Shown one piece after another: positions 36,301 to 48,388 of a DNA stretch of 64,000 bases. This DNA is from Haliotis asinina (taxonomy: Eukaryota; Mollusca; Gastropoda; Lepetellida; Haliotidae), in assembly GCF_037392515.1 (NCBI RefSeq), contig NW_027133905.1:186001-250000 (forward strand), read 5' to 3'. Each line of letters opens with the position of its first letter. The stretch's first letter is position 1. The notes below the pieces were generated by a model. That model made no database searches and was not told the DNA's origin. It worked only from the letters and a program-made list of their open reading frames with translations. The translations under genes were made by a program, and so were the position numbers.

Positions 36301-38698
36301 TGATGGTTTAGGCTATTGAACACTAAATAATTGGAGTATATCACCATCAGACACTTCAGCAAACAGAAACAATCCTTGAAAGTTCATTAGACCCATTTCA
36401 TATTGTGACATTGCTCCTAAACCCAGGAAAAGACAATAAGGTAGAATAATATATATTTACAGAATATGAAGCCTGTTTACTTTCACCAGAGACAATAAAA
36501 CCTCTTATATGTATATGGTTTCTTTTTTATAACATTTTTTTTGATAACATTTTCTGATAAATTTACATGTACTGTTACTTCAACAACATAATTGACATTA
36601 TTTGTCATGTGCGATTCAAAATAATTCAGCAAACAAAGTGGTACTGTTGAAAACAAAAATAACTCATCACCCATTTGTATTTGATGTACATTTTGGCACG
36701 ATATTATGAAGAGATAAAATACACAAAATAATTTGTAATATCTATCCATATATTTTATGGCATACATGTAGTTGTAATAAAAATTGTGCAAAACTGTCAG
36801 CTTTCCACATTACTGAAAGACATTAATTAAAATTTGGTTATTTACGCGTCGCTAATGCATTGACAGACTTTAAGTGTCTTTGCCCTTGTCTATTCGAGAG
36901 AGAAAAATAATTGTCATATTATTAATATCATTTAACATATTAAAGTATATGAAAAGATTTAAAGTTGTAACCAGTTATGAAACATAAAGCATTGACAAAT
37001 CTATCGTAATTATTCATCAAGAACGTTAATTCATTGCATAAAATTATGAATGTAATTCAACTTGTTCAAAAGTGAGACATATAATTTTCCCAATCATGTA
37101 ATATGAACGCAAGTTTTATCAAATCATCTCCGATTTCATGTGAAACTATAACTGAAAATATATTTTTGTTTATAAAACATGTATACTGCAGTTCTTACTA
37201 CACTACATCGTCATAAAAAGAAAAGCATGAATGTTTTTTTGAAACACAAATGCCACGCCCATATCCGCGCACCTGTTGTTGAGAATGATGTTTGTACACG
37301 TTTCTGTGTTGGACCATGTGAAAAAAAGAATAAGCTGGGATCAACATGCATCACAATTACATCTTTGCTATCTTTATATTCACTGGACAATAAAGTAATG
37401 TGCCGAATATGAACAAAAATTCAAATAAAAGATACTGAAAAACTTGCATCTGCAGTGTTGATCGACTACTGTTTCCGGGTCACGGGAGCATACAAGGTCA
37501 AACTGGTTCGGCTATGTGCGCATTATATAGTCAAAAATACACCAAGAAAATTCTATGAGCTCTGATTAATCACTTTAAACAGTTATTTGTGCTAAATTCA
37601 GACGAAATATCTCCAACTTTTCTGTTCATATTCAATAGCGAATGAATTTCATCAGGCAATCCCCGTCTGTGACATCACATCCGGTGACCTTTGCACTTAC
37701 TAGAAAACAAGTTAGATTTCACGATCTTAATTTTCGTCCGTCTTTCGTCATACTAAACGGAAAATGAGACATGGAACACTTGTAGAATGAGAAATTCTCC
37801 CTCTTTCACCAGGTCTTACACAGAAGAGTTCTGTAATCTTTCTTCTGACCAAAAAAGTTCGACGAAGCGCGCCATGTTTGTTTTTTAGTATGCGTAACAC
37901 CATTTAACACCGTCTTTTTGTGGGTTTGTGCAAAAATTAATGAACCATAACACTTGATATTTGCACTCATGAATGCTTATGAATCATGTATTTTATTCTG
38001 CTATTTTCATTACATGACACGTTTAAATAAACGTAATAGTGCCATTTCAGAAAGACCTGTCATGACATCGAAAATATTATTTGTTTACGACGAACGTTTT
38101 CGATTATTTTATTTTCAGAATTATTTTTTTAATTTGTCGTCGCGCGGATATTTGCCGATACAAATATACGAAATTAAAGTCAGATACTTATGAAATATCA
38201 GTAGTAAGAATATTGAAATCAGTTTGCGATAATTGGACAATTTATACGGTTCCTAGTATAAAACGCATCCGGCTACCAATCGAGTAATTCAGGTAAATTC
38301 TGGAAAATTTACTTTATTTATGTTTGTCTTGTAATTAATATCTGTACGTTTGAAATTATCTGGATATTTTTTTATAATAATGTTTATTTTTGTATGTAGT
38401 ATTAATGAGCTGAATATTTTTTCAGTTGTCCCTTATTTAGTGGCGCACTGAGTGTTTGAAATCACCCACCTTCTTATTAGCAAAAATTCTTCGTTTCTTT
38501 CTTAACCCAGTCTATGAAAAATTCTTAGCTAAAACTGTTCTTACAACTTAGAATTGTCTAAGAAGACATCATAAAGCAAGATGGGATCGTATGAACCGGA
38601 CAAGTGGTGTGCAAATGACGTTTCGGAAAACCCCATGTCTAATTTAACTTACGGAGACGAACTCTTCAGTCGGAAAGATCTTTTTAAGCAGACGAGAA

Positions 38699-41179
38699 AT
38701 GGAACCTCAAACAAAGAAATCAAGACAACCCAACTGGACGGAGGAACAGAATTTGCCTCTAACACGTCATATGGAGCAAAACAAGAGCCTCATAACTCGG
38801 CAAATTCGGCTCGGGGGTAACTGCTCTGAAGAAAAAGGAAAAATGGATCGACATATGCGCTCAAATCAACTCCACCTTCCAAAGTAAGTGACCTATATTT
38901 TATATAAAAAAATATTACAGTAATCAAAAAGCTGAATTATAACCGAATGCATTGATGAATTTATTGATCTGAAGTATGTTAAAAATATAGGTAAGAACTG
39001 CAGTTCTCCAGAATATTACTTAATATTCTTATAAAAAAAATCTTATAAGAAAAACAAGTTTAAAGATCAATTTGTCATGTCCTTTAACGTGATTTTTTTC
39101 TTTTCTATGATGCTCACATATTCACAATATTGATGTACACTTCTTTACACTAATTTCAAATAACTGTAAAATGATCATTTTTCGATGTATTGATAATTGA
39201 TTCTTGTCGTTTCCATTTTTCAATATAATGAAGCACACTGTTTCTGGCCAGTTGTTGTTTCTGTCATTGTAATGATTGTGACTTCATTCAGTCGGAAATG
39301 TTGAATTATGACACGCATTTGATCTGTACAAGGTGCATCAGTTTTAATTTAAAACAGTCAGTAGTGCATTAGTAACTGTAGTAATTGTATGATAATAATG
39401 CAGTTACATTATGATACATGAATTATGTGTATCCAGTTATTTTTACTAAAGTACAAGTAAGAGTGTAAGACGGTGCTGATGATATTTATTATAACATACA
39501 GAAGGTACATAAGTTTATTTTTATAGATGCAACAAGATCTGTGGAAGAGGTGGAGGAGAAATGGCATAATATTCAGTCCAAGCAAGGCCAACAATGAAAT
39601 ATCAGCCCATAAAAGGTCAACGAACACCACAGGTAATCAAGACATGTAGCACAATCGCAAATGGAAGTGGAAAAGAAAACCTTAAAACATATTTTATTCA
39701 TACCAAACCACTCAATCTCTTAATGTATGTTATGTATATTTATGATACCAGTCTTATGAAACTTTGTGGATGATAATTTCAAAAGTTATTTGAAGCTCAT
39801 TGAAGAATATCATAGATAATTTGTACTGTAATGCTATCTGGGCAAATCAAATATACATTTTAATGAATTATCTTCATTCAAATCCACTTTTATATCTCTA
39901 CATCTACTGGTGTTCATTAAATCACAAAACATTGTCATAAACACTTATCATTAAACATTTCCCAGAAATAGAATATTATCTTGCTGTTTAATCTGAATCA
40001 ACATATGTAATTAGATGTAGACATTTCAAGTAAAAATAAAAGAATGTTCCTTCCAAAATAAAAAAAACCCCAACTTAATTATGTTTATGGCAGTTGTCAA
40101 TTTCATATATTTTAAAAGGAGGAGGTCCATCATGCACCCCCCTGTCGGCAGTGACAGAAGTAGTCCAGGATATCCTGGGCGATGACAATATGGTCATTTC
40201 TGGGGTACCGAAAAGCATGGATTCCAGCATGCTGCAGGTACTGGAGATGTCACCCAGCTTTGAAGCCCAAAGATATATTTATTTTCTGGTCATCATTATG
40301 ATATTACACGGAGTACAATTACATATTATGTTACACATTGCAAACAATTAGTTTAATGGGGAAATGTACAAATACAGACAAATTAATGTACATGTGTAAT
40401 TATGGGACATTCATATTTCCACAAGTGATGCAGTTCATTCTTTGAGAGACGAGATACAGATGGCATCTGACCATATATACAATACCCACAAACTGAGAGA
40501 ATGACATGGCTTTGTTTCCAAATAACAGGTGAAAAATCTTGAAATCAAAGTAGACTGTGGACTGTTGGAAGATACTGAATAAATCTGGCAGGATTAATAA
40601 TACAGACAGTAACAATGCATCACTTAAAGATTTCTCTGAGCATATTATTTCTCTAAGAATAATTTCAAATTAAAACCATTACAACACGAAAAAAAGCTTG
40701 ATCCGAAGTTTACCTTGGCTGATGATGAAGCCACTGACATATGTAAAACTGTAATTCTCATATTGTATGCGGATGACAGTAACAGTTAATAGTTACTATG
40801 ATTACTCTGGCCAGTGGCATACGAGGGCATTTTCATGGCATAATTAACAATGCCAAATTCTGTTTTTAACAGACTGGACACTATAAGTGAGATGGATGTA
40901 AGGAAGCTGGATTTCTCTGGGGTACAGGTCCCTGTCATGTCTACAACACCTCATTCAGTGAGTGAGCCACTTGTCAGAGCCTGTCCACCAATCTCAACTC
41001 CAACTGCTACATCCTCCAGCTCGTTCCACATCTGCCATACTTGCCAGACCTCTGCAAAGGAACAAGCCACATTAACCACTAAAAGAATAAAACTGGAAAT
41101 TGAAACTCTCAAACTAAGGAAAGGAGTCTTATGTATATACTGGGGAGGAGTAGATTTAATATCATTTTCATATCAGTAG
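38699..41179 (+). pseudogene. Myb/SANT-like protein of the Harbinger element
   Basis: Exon 1 (38699-38883) encodes a Myb/SANT-like domain: QPNWTEEQNLPLTRHMEQNK and then, after a one-base frame change at a G run near 38815, VTALKKKEKWIDICAQIN. It ends at a GTAAGT donor. Exon 2 (39527-39632) continues in phase (RSVEEVEEKWHNIQSK), with a frame change near 39587, then NEISAHKRSTNTTG. Exon 3 (40119-40236) gives GGGPSCTPLSAVTEVVQDIL, a proline-rich link typical of these proteins. Exon 4 (from about 40873) gives a serine/threonine-rich linker and a final helix, TKRIKLEIETLKLRK. In Harbinger elements this protein assists nuclear import and DNA recruitment of the transposase. The copy is decayed. Confidence 0.75.
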
Positions 41180-41480
41180 TCAAAAAGGTTAGGAGTGTAC
41201 AGTAATACCCAAGTTTTGATCCTTCAATGAGAGAATATTCTCTGAATATACTTGTAACTATTGTTGAAGCACCATTTTACAGACTGACAGATAGACTTAA
41301 GTTTATTTGTAATATCGGCCTATTAAACAGTCACAAACTTTGTAATGATGTTATATGATTATAATTAAATTTTGTATATAGTAATTGTTTTTTTTGGGGG
41401 GGGTTTACATTCATTAGTTGTTTGTGAAGCTACAGTACATTTTTCGTTGACCACATCAGAACTTTGATATAATGTACTGA

Positions 41481-43446
41481 GGTGATAAATGCGCTCTTGC
41501 AAACAGATCTCTGTAAGTTAATCCTGAAGTCACAGTGCTGCTGCTTGGAGTTGGGGGATGTGGAAGCGTTTCCGGTTGTGGGGTGTCTGGGAGGACGTCA
41601 CTGCTTTCCTCAGGGTCAGGGATGTTTATTTACAAATGTTATGCAGAACAGCACAGGCCACAATCACCTGACAGGCTTTATGGGGATTGAGCCTCAGTTT
41701 TTACACGAAGAGCATGAAATACCCTTTCAACAATGCTGCGGGTTTTCTTGTGGGAACTGTTGAAAAAATAGAAATGCAGTATGAATAGAAGAACACATCA
41801 ATAATTTATCATGCAATTTTTTTTGTCCGGGTGGGGGCGTTGGGGTTCATCAATTGTGTACACAAGTACTAGGGGGTCATCAACTTGGTACAAACATATA
41901 TTTTAAGAAAATGCTTAGAAATTATGAAAGTGTCATTGATTTTGTACATGACATGCTGGGGCACATGCTTTTCAAATCATCGTCAACACCACCCTTCCTA
42001 CCCCCACCCACCTTGCCATAAATTATGAGTAGTCCATAACTTTCAACAGTGATATAAAGCAGAACTAATACCTAAACATGATACATTGAAATGCATTTAT
42101 TCATGTTTCAGATTATTGAACAAGGATTCATATACCCTATGTATTTTTTTTTTAAAAATGATATATAGGATGAACAGGAGACCATATAAAAAATCATATT
42201 TACATGGTCTCCAGCTTATTATGTCTAGTAAAAAATGCATAGGGTTAGACATATGTGCCCTAACTTATGCAAAAGTTTGAAACATGAATAAATCCTTTTC
42301 ATTGTATTTTATCTCATTGAGGTATTAATTATGGGACAACAAAATTCCCACGAGTAAATGATCCTAAATAGTTGGTAAAAGTGTCTGACAAATTTTGACA
42401 ATACCAAGTTAAAGATACAGTCATACAAAAGTGAAAAAATACATCCTCAACTCATACCAGAATTCTATTGGCGTGAAATTTTGATGTCTAATAAAGCTTT
42501 GACAAAATACTGCCTCAGTAATACATGAAGTACTCTCGAAGTAGATTTTTTAGTATTCATTTTATTTTAACAGGTTTTTATTTCATCTCGAGATATTAAT
42601 TTTGCAATGACCCATTTCAATTTTTGACCTTCCTATAACAAGGGAAGTAAGTCTTATTTACAGGTTATACGCAAGTTGGTGAGCGTTGGTTGGCCGGAGG
42701 AATGGTGTCAGAAATCATGGTTTTGAGTGATATCCGCTGTCTCCTAATAAATGAAAGTTGCCAGGTACCCGTCTTATTTCAAAGAGAACTTGGAGACCAC
42801 TTTCTCGAAGGATCCGTACATCTGTCGATCCTGGCCACTTGGCGACAACGTTGGCAATCCGGTAATGTGCATCAGAAGCTATTTGGGTGTTGATTGAGTG
42901 CGAATGTTTACGGTTCACAAACGCAGGTTAATTCACGTATGGTGCGATTATTTGGACATGAGTGCCATCAATGACAGCGAACACATTTGGGAAGTTTGCA
43001 ACGCGGGCAAACTCATTTGCGTTGTCAGTTGTCTTGGGCATAGCGGAAACGAGATGAAGAAACTGCACAATATGTGGTGCATTTAGAGCAGCTAACGTCT
43101 GCGCTATGTACAGCCCGACTTACTGTTAATTGTGAAATATCCATATCATCGGCATTGCATAGCTACATTTTGCCTGTAGGCAAATCCCTCAATGTTACAA
43201 GCTCTTTGTTTAGGGCTGGTAAGGGTCGATTTCTGTAGGAAACTGCATCGATTTCATCCGAGATCAAGCCTGTCCCAAACTCTACTATATCCCACCTCTG
43301 CCAAGACGATAACGTCGTAACAACTCTCTATCAGTGCACAGATCAAACACATTCTTCCTAGTGTGAAAGTTTATGTTTCCATTGTAAAGGGAGGTTTAAC
43401 TTTTTGGTGGAGAGTAGGTTTATTGGGACAGGGATAGGCTTGGCCA
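41481..43446 (-). pseudogene. Harbinger DDE transposase (HARBI1-like), broken
   Basis: Reading minus from 43446: MAKPIPVPINLL, then RKNVFDLCTDRELLRRYRLG, ISDEIDAVSYRNRPLPALN and a helix-turn-helix, LTVSRAV. The nuclease follows with VIDGTHVQIIAPYV (first Asp, near 42965), HSINTQIASDAHYRIANVVA, KWPGST and LLGDSGY (second Asp, near 42740). An intron of about 900 bp (42664 to about 41762, donor GTAAAT, acceptor TTCAACAG) leads to the last exon with TRSIVERVFHALRVKTE (the Glu) and CQVIVACAVLHNIC. Several stops and frame changes interrupt it. It resembles HARBI1-type nucleases of the DDE_Tnp_4 family. Confidence 0.85.
42092..42298. mobile_element. Foldback MITE in the transposase intron
   Basis: A nested palindrome of about 207 bp. 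The outer arms are TTTATTCATGTTTCA and its complement, the middle arms ACCCTATG(T/C)ATTTTTT, and the inner arms GGAGACCAT and ATGGTCTCC around 42176-42215. All pair in register, so nearly the whole unit folds into one hairpin. It lies within the intron of the minus-strand Harbinger transposase. There are no open frames. Confidence 0.75.
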
Positions 43447-43602
43447 TGTTGGATAACTTAAGATTTTTCTTAACTAGTTAGGTGTCCTCATGAGGTTTCT
43501 TAAAGTTAAGAAGTACACTAGGAACAAAATGACTTGTGTAAGTATTTCGTTACAAGTTAAGACCGTTGTTATGGAAACTAAGAATTCGTAGTGGATTCTT
43601 TT

Positions 43603-44320
43603 CTTGCTTATACTCGTGTAAGCACTGTCACTACAATATATTTTATCGACTGGTATGAAGTGTGTGGGGTAGCGATCATCACATGGCCCATTTCAGTGCT
43701 AAAGACCCAAGCGAGAGTCACCTTTTGAACCAATCGATAAATATGTTATACTTTTGGTTTACACTGCAATCAGGGTGGTCCTTTCAAGTAACTCGGATCC
43801 AAGGCAGGCGAGAACATAAGGCGGAAATACCAAAACGTGCAGACGTTATCAACACAGCTTTCCATTAATTGCCCACCCTGACAGAACCGTTATGCATGCT
43901 CTTTTGACCACCTTTCTCAGCCACAGTACTGATGTTTTCCGTTTCTGGAAGAATGTCATGTGGAAATATTTCTGTGAAAGCAACTTTTGATGGTATTATT
44001 AATCATTCGTGACGAATATCCTCCATGCTATGAAAGGGAAGAATATCCACAGGCTCAATCCATATCTGTGTCATTCTGAAAAGATACACCTTTTTTGCAT
44101 ATCAGGATTAAACCTTTAATATAAACGTCAAATTTAATCGATGGGTGAAAAATGTGATGTCTCCTTCAAATTTGAAAATACCCAATATATGTGGTAGGTC
44201 TATGTTCATCTAGATTTGCTGTGCGCTCATATATTAGGACCATTAAATTTATATTTTAAGCAACAACTGACATTTTCCTCAACAATTTGTATCTTTTATG
44301 TCCTTCAAACATAGTTGTTA
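43603..44320 (+). repeat. R1 repeat, middle part copy
   Basis: It matches the 9520-9660 module (TATCGACTGGTATGAA, ACCTTTTGAACCAATCG) and then 9690-10500 in shortened form (TTTCAAGTAAC, CTTTTGACCACC...TCTCAG). It starts with a small palindrome, TGCTTATACTCGTGTAAGCA, also seen at 25577. It ends where the inverted piggyBac-type copy 2 begins. Confidence 0.65.
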
Positions 44321-47300
44321 CTTTAGCCTGCTGAATTAATTTCAGCATAAGGCGCTGATAAGAGGGTGGGTGATTTCAAACAGTCGGTGTGTCACTAAGT
44401 AAGGAACAACTGAAAAAATATTCAGCTCATTAATACTAGATAAAAAAATATCTAGATAATTTCAAACGTACAGATATTAATTACTAGACAAACATAAATA
44501 AAGTAAATTTTCCTGAATTACTCGATTGACAGCCGGATGCGTTTTATATTAGGAACCGTATAAATTGTCCATTTATCGCATATCGATTTCAATATTCTTA
44601 CTACTGATATTTCATAATTATCTGACTTTAATTTCGTACATTTGTATCGGCAAATAATCGCGCGACGACAAATTAAAAATTAATTCTGAAAAAAAGTAAT
44701 CGTAAACAAATCATATTTTCGATGTCATGACAGGTCTTACTGAAATGGCACTTTTACGTTTATTTAAACGTGTCATGTCATGAAAATAGGTGCAAATTTC
44801 AAGTGTTATGGTTCATTCATTTTCGCACAAACCCGCAACCCGCCGGTGTTAGATCGTGTTACATGTACGAAAAACAAACATGGCGCGCTTCTTTTAACTC
44901 CTACATAAAATATAGCTTTTTGGTCAGAAGAAAGATTACAGAACTGGCGAAAGAGGGAGAATTTCTCATTCTACAAGTGTCCCATGTATCATTTTCCGTT
45001 TAGTATGACGATAGACAGACGAAAGTTAAGATCGTGAAGTCGAAATTGGTTTCTAGTAAGTGCAAAGGTCACCGGATGTGATGTCACAGACAGGGATTGC
45101 CTGATGAAATTCATTCGCTATTGAATTTTGACAGAAAAGTTGGAGATATTTCGTCTGACAAACCCAAATTTAGCACAAATAACTGTTTAAAATGATGAAT
45201 GAGAGCTCATAGAAATTTCTTGGTGTATTTTTTTACTATATAATTCGCACATAGCCGAACCAGTTTGACCTTGTATGCTCCCGTGACCCGGAAACAGTAG
45301 TCAATAAACACTGCAGATGCAAGTGTTTCCGTTTCTTTTATTTGAATTTTTGTTCATATTTGACACATTACTGCATTATCCACTGAATATAAAGATAGCA
45401 AAGATGTAATTGTGATGCATGTTGATCGCAGCTTATTCTTTTTTTCACATGGTCCGACACAAAAACGTTTACAAACATTCTCAACAACGGGTGCGCGGAT
45501 ATGGGCATGGCATTTGTGTTTCAAAATAACATTCATGCTTTTGTTTTTGTGACGATGTAGTGTTGTAGCAACTGCAGTATACATGTTTTCTAAATTAAAA
45601 TATATTTTCAGTTATAGTTTCACATGAAATCGGGGATGACTTGATAAATTTCGCGTTCATATTACATGATGTGAAAAATTATACGTCCCACTTCAGAACA
45701 TGTTGAATTACATTCATAACTTTATGCAATAAATTAACGTTCTTGTTGAATAATTAATTATGATAGATTTGTCAGTGCTTTATGTTTCATAACTGCTTAC
45801 AATTTGAAATCTTTTCATATATTTTCATATGTTAATTGATATCAATATGACAGTTATTTTTCTCTCCCAAATAGACATGGGCAAACACACTCAGGATCTG
45901 TCAATGCATTAGCAACGTGTAAATAACCAAATTTTTAATAAATGTCTTTCAAGTAATGTGGAAAACTCACAATTTTACATTACATGTATGCCATAAAATA
46001 TATAGATAGATGTTGCATATTATTTTATGTATTTTATTTCTTTATAATATCGTGCCAAAATGTACATTAAATACAAATGGGTGATGAGCTATTTTTGTTT
46101 TCAACAGTACTCCTTTGTTTGCGGAATTATTTGAATCACACATGACTAATGTCATTTATGTTGTTGCATTAACAGTATATTTATCAGAATATGGTATCAT
46201 TTGATAAAAAAAAAAGAAACCATGTACATATAATAAGTTATATTGTCTCTGGTGAAAGTAAACAGGCTTCATATTCTGTAAATATAAATTATTCTACCTT
46301 ATTGTCTTTTCCTGGGTTTAGGAGCGATGTCACAATATGAAATGAGTCTACTGAACGTCCAAGGATTGTTTCTGTTTGCTGAAGTGTCGGATGATGATAT
46401 GCTCCAATTATTTAATGTTTAATAGCCTAAACCATCATTAAACAACAAAATGCCCAGGACTGAGCAGTCTTTCGTTTAAGATCTGGAAGCATTTGATATA
46501 TATGTCTTTGCCATATATATATGGCAATGAAAAAAATCCAAATTGAAATCTTAATGAAATAGCTCCAAACTGGACAACAAAAAGCGAGCTCAGTTTTAGG
46601 AAAAAGAAATCTAGTTGACCCTGATGCCACCACATGATTACCTTGACGTCACCTCCTGCTCAAGAATTAATTATGTGTCACTTGTAGTTTTGTTATTCCA
46701 AATTCAAAACAATACTACAACAAAATTATTCTAGGTCTGGTATGATAGTTTCATACTACTTCATGAAATTTCATCACAAGAAAAAATGAGTCTGTCTTTC
46801 AATCACTGTCAGTGTAATCATTGCTCCAAGAGTTTGGATCATCAGTCTGATTCCCGGATGAAGTCTGTTTTAACAGTAAAATATGAACATAGTGTGTAAG
46901 TAGGTACAAAGTATGGCCATAAAGATGAGGTACATTTTGCAGTTCAGATTGCACTAGTGCAATATCTAAAAACTGTATGGAGCCACGGACTGAGCCACAT
47001 GACATGATTTTTCTTTCTTTCATATCCACACGCGTCAAACAATTTGATCTAAACCATTACCTGCATTATAATAGGTAGAATTAACACCGAAAGCTCAGCT
47101 GTTTGGAGTAACAAAATAATTTCAATTTTGCTCCAAATTCGTGAACAAAAGATGTGATGTTTAGCTGTTTTAATGTGTAAAATAAATACTGATTCACAAA
47201 GACGATGACAGTTGTTTTCTAAGCAGTCATTAATTTGTATTAAATACATTTACTGTATGTTACATTCTCACACTAGCTCTGGTTTCGTTCATTTCTGCGA

Positions 47301-48388
47301 AAGGAAAAATGATTTTATTTATGACATCCTCAATCATCAAAATTGTACTTCTTGTGACCATTGAACACAACTAACAGTAAATAATTAAGGATGACTGAAA
47401 GGTAATTTTGGTGTATAGTATGGATCTTACGTGAATTTTAATCAGTTTAGAAAATGTATCTTAGGTCGTTTTCCAACTCATTTATATTTTACCTCCACGA
47501 GTGCCATGCCGTGTACGCGCTTCCGGTTTCATCAAGGGTGGGTACAATTACAAATATTGTGATATTGTTTCATGATCTGCATTATGTAGGTACTGAGTCG
47601 TTTTCTTTCAATGTATATGAGTTCAGATTCTGCTTATGAACGCGTATTTTCAAACATCCTTCGTGTCTTGTCACTTAGAAAAACCGCAAGTTTGGCCACG
47701 CTCTTTCGGGTCACCTCCGGCTGTCAACATTGTCAATGTTGGAAGGTTCATCAAACAAAATCAAAATAAACTCGCTACATATTTCTGTGCAGAGACAATA
47801 ACATTTACCAATTCACACCATGTAATTAATTCCAGATAAAATAGTTGGATATATCAAAAGGATGGCACATTTTCTTCATCACGATGCATGTGGACTTGCT
47901 TGTTTACCGCCGTTGCCATGATCGTTCCTGTTCGTCCAATCGATGATGAAATATTGAGTTTGGTTTTGTTTGTAAATATTTAACCCGAAAGTTACCAATT
48001 TTTAGAAAATGGGAAACTTGTGAGCTTTTTCTTCGTCAAAGAACAAAAATATTGATTAAACTATCAAAAAATATTTCATTATGAAGAAAATATTAGACTG
48101 GGTACCACTGGACGTGGTGTGCTTGAAAGTCAACAATGGCCGTTATTTTCGACTGCGTGCCGAGAAATTTGGCAATCATATTTTTAATTCGCACGCATTT
48201 CGTTTTAAGGTATATATACCTATTGAAGATTATATATTTATAAACCTGAGGATTAGTGCATTCCATACATAATTCATATGAGACGTAAATCCGACTCGTT
48301 GAATAATTATTGCAAGTTTTATTTGGAGATGTCATTATCCTGCACTCCTGTCGAATGGGTTCGACTGCAGCATTGAGAGGATTAAAGG
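44321..48388 (-). mobile_element. piggyBac-type element, copy 2 (right arm of the inverted pair)
   Basis: It runs from CTTTAGCCTGCTGAATTAAT (44321) to ATTGAGAGGATTAAAGG (48388), the same two ends as at 52172-57250, and is inverted relative to copy 1. It is about 4.07 kb. It has no transposase; its middle (about 45300-47900) is non-coding DNA shared with copy 1 but not with the transposase-bearing copy. The target TTAA is not clean at either end (TTAC and TTAG), consistent with age. Small open frames shared with copy 1 (45354-45584, 47454-47839) are listed under findings. Confidence 0.75.

Larger units (their letters stand above)
25826..38481 (+). mobile_element. piggyBac-type element, copy 1 (left arm of the inverted pair)
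   Basis: It begins CCTTAATCCTCTCAATGC, followed by the small palindrome GTCGAACCCATTCGAC. Its two outer blocks (25826-27078 and 35575-38481) match, inverted, 48388-47140 and 47140-44353; about 6% of bases differ in the segment I counted (26583-26768). The family link to piggyBac comes from the third copy (52172-57250), which shares both ends and holds a piggyBac transposase. This copy has no transposase and is non-autonomous. Its far end stops about 30 bp short of the family end and is replaced by the Harbinger element. An 8.1-kb insertion occupies 27224-35349. Confidence 0.75.
38482..43590. mobile_element. Two-gene Harbinger (PIF) DNA transposon
   Basis: It holds the two genes typical of Harbinger elements: a Myb/SANT-like protein on plus (38699-41179) and a DDE transposase on minus (41481-43446), converging. 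The ends carry a partial inverted match, AATTCTT(C/A)GTTTC, at 38485-38497 and about 43573-43587, inside zones rich in CTTAA and TTCTTA. A 3-bp target duplication could not be confirmed. The left edge sits exactly where the similarity of the piggyBac-type copy 1 stops (38481); the right edge abuts an R1 fragment, so one flank was lost or rearranged. Both genes have frame breaks. Confidence 0.8.
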
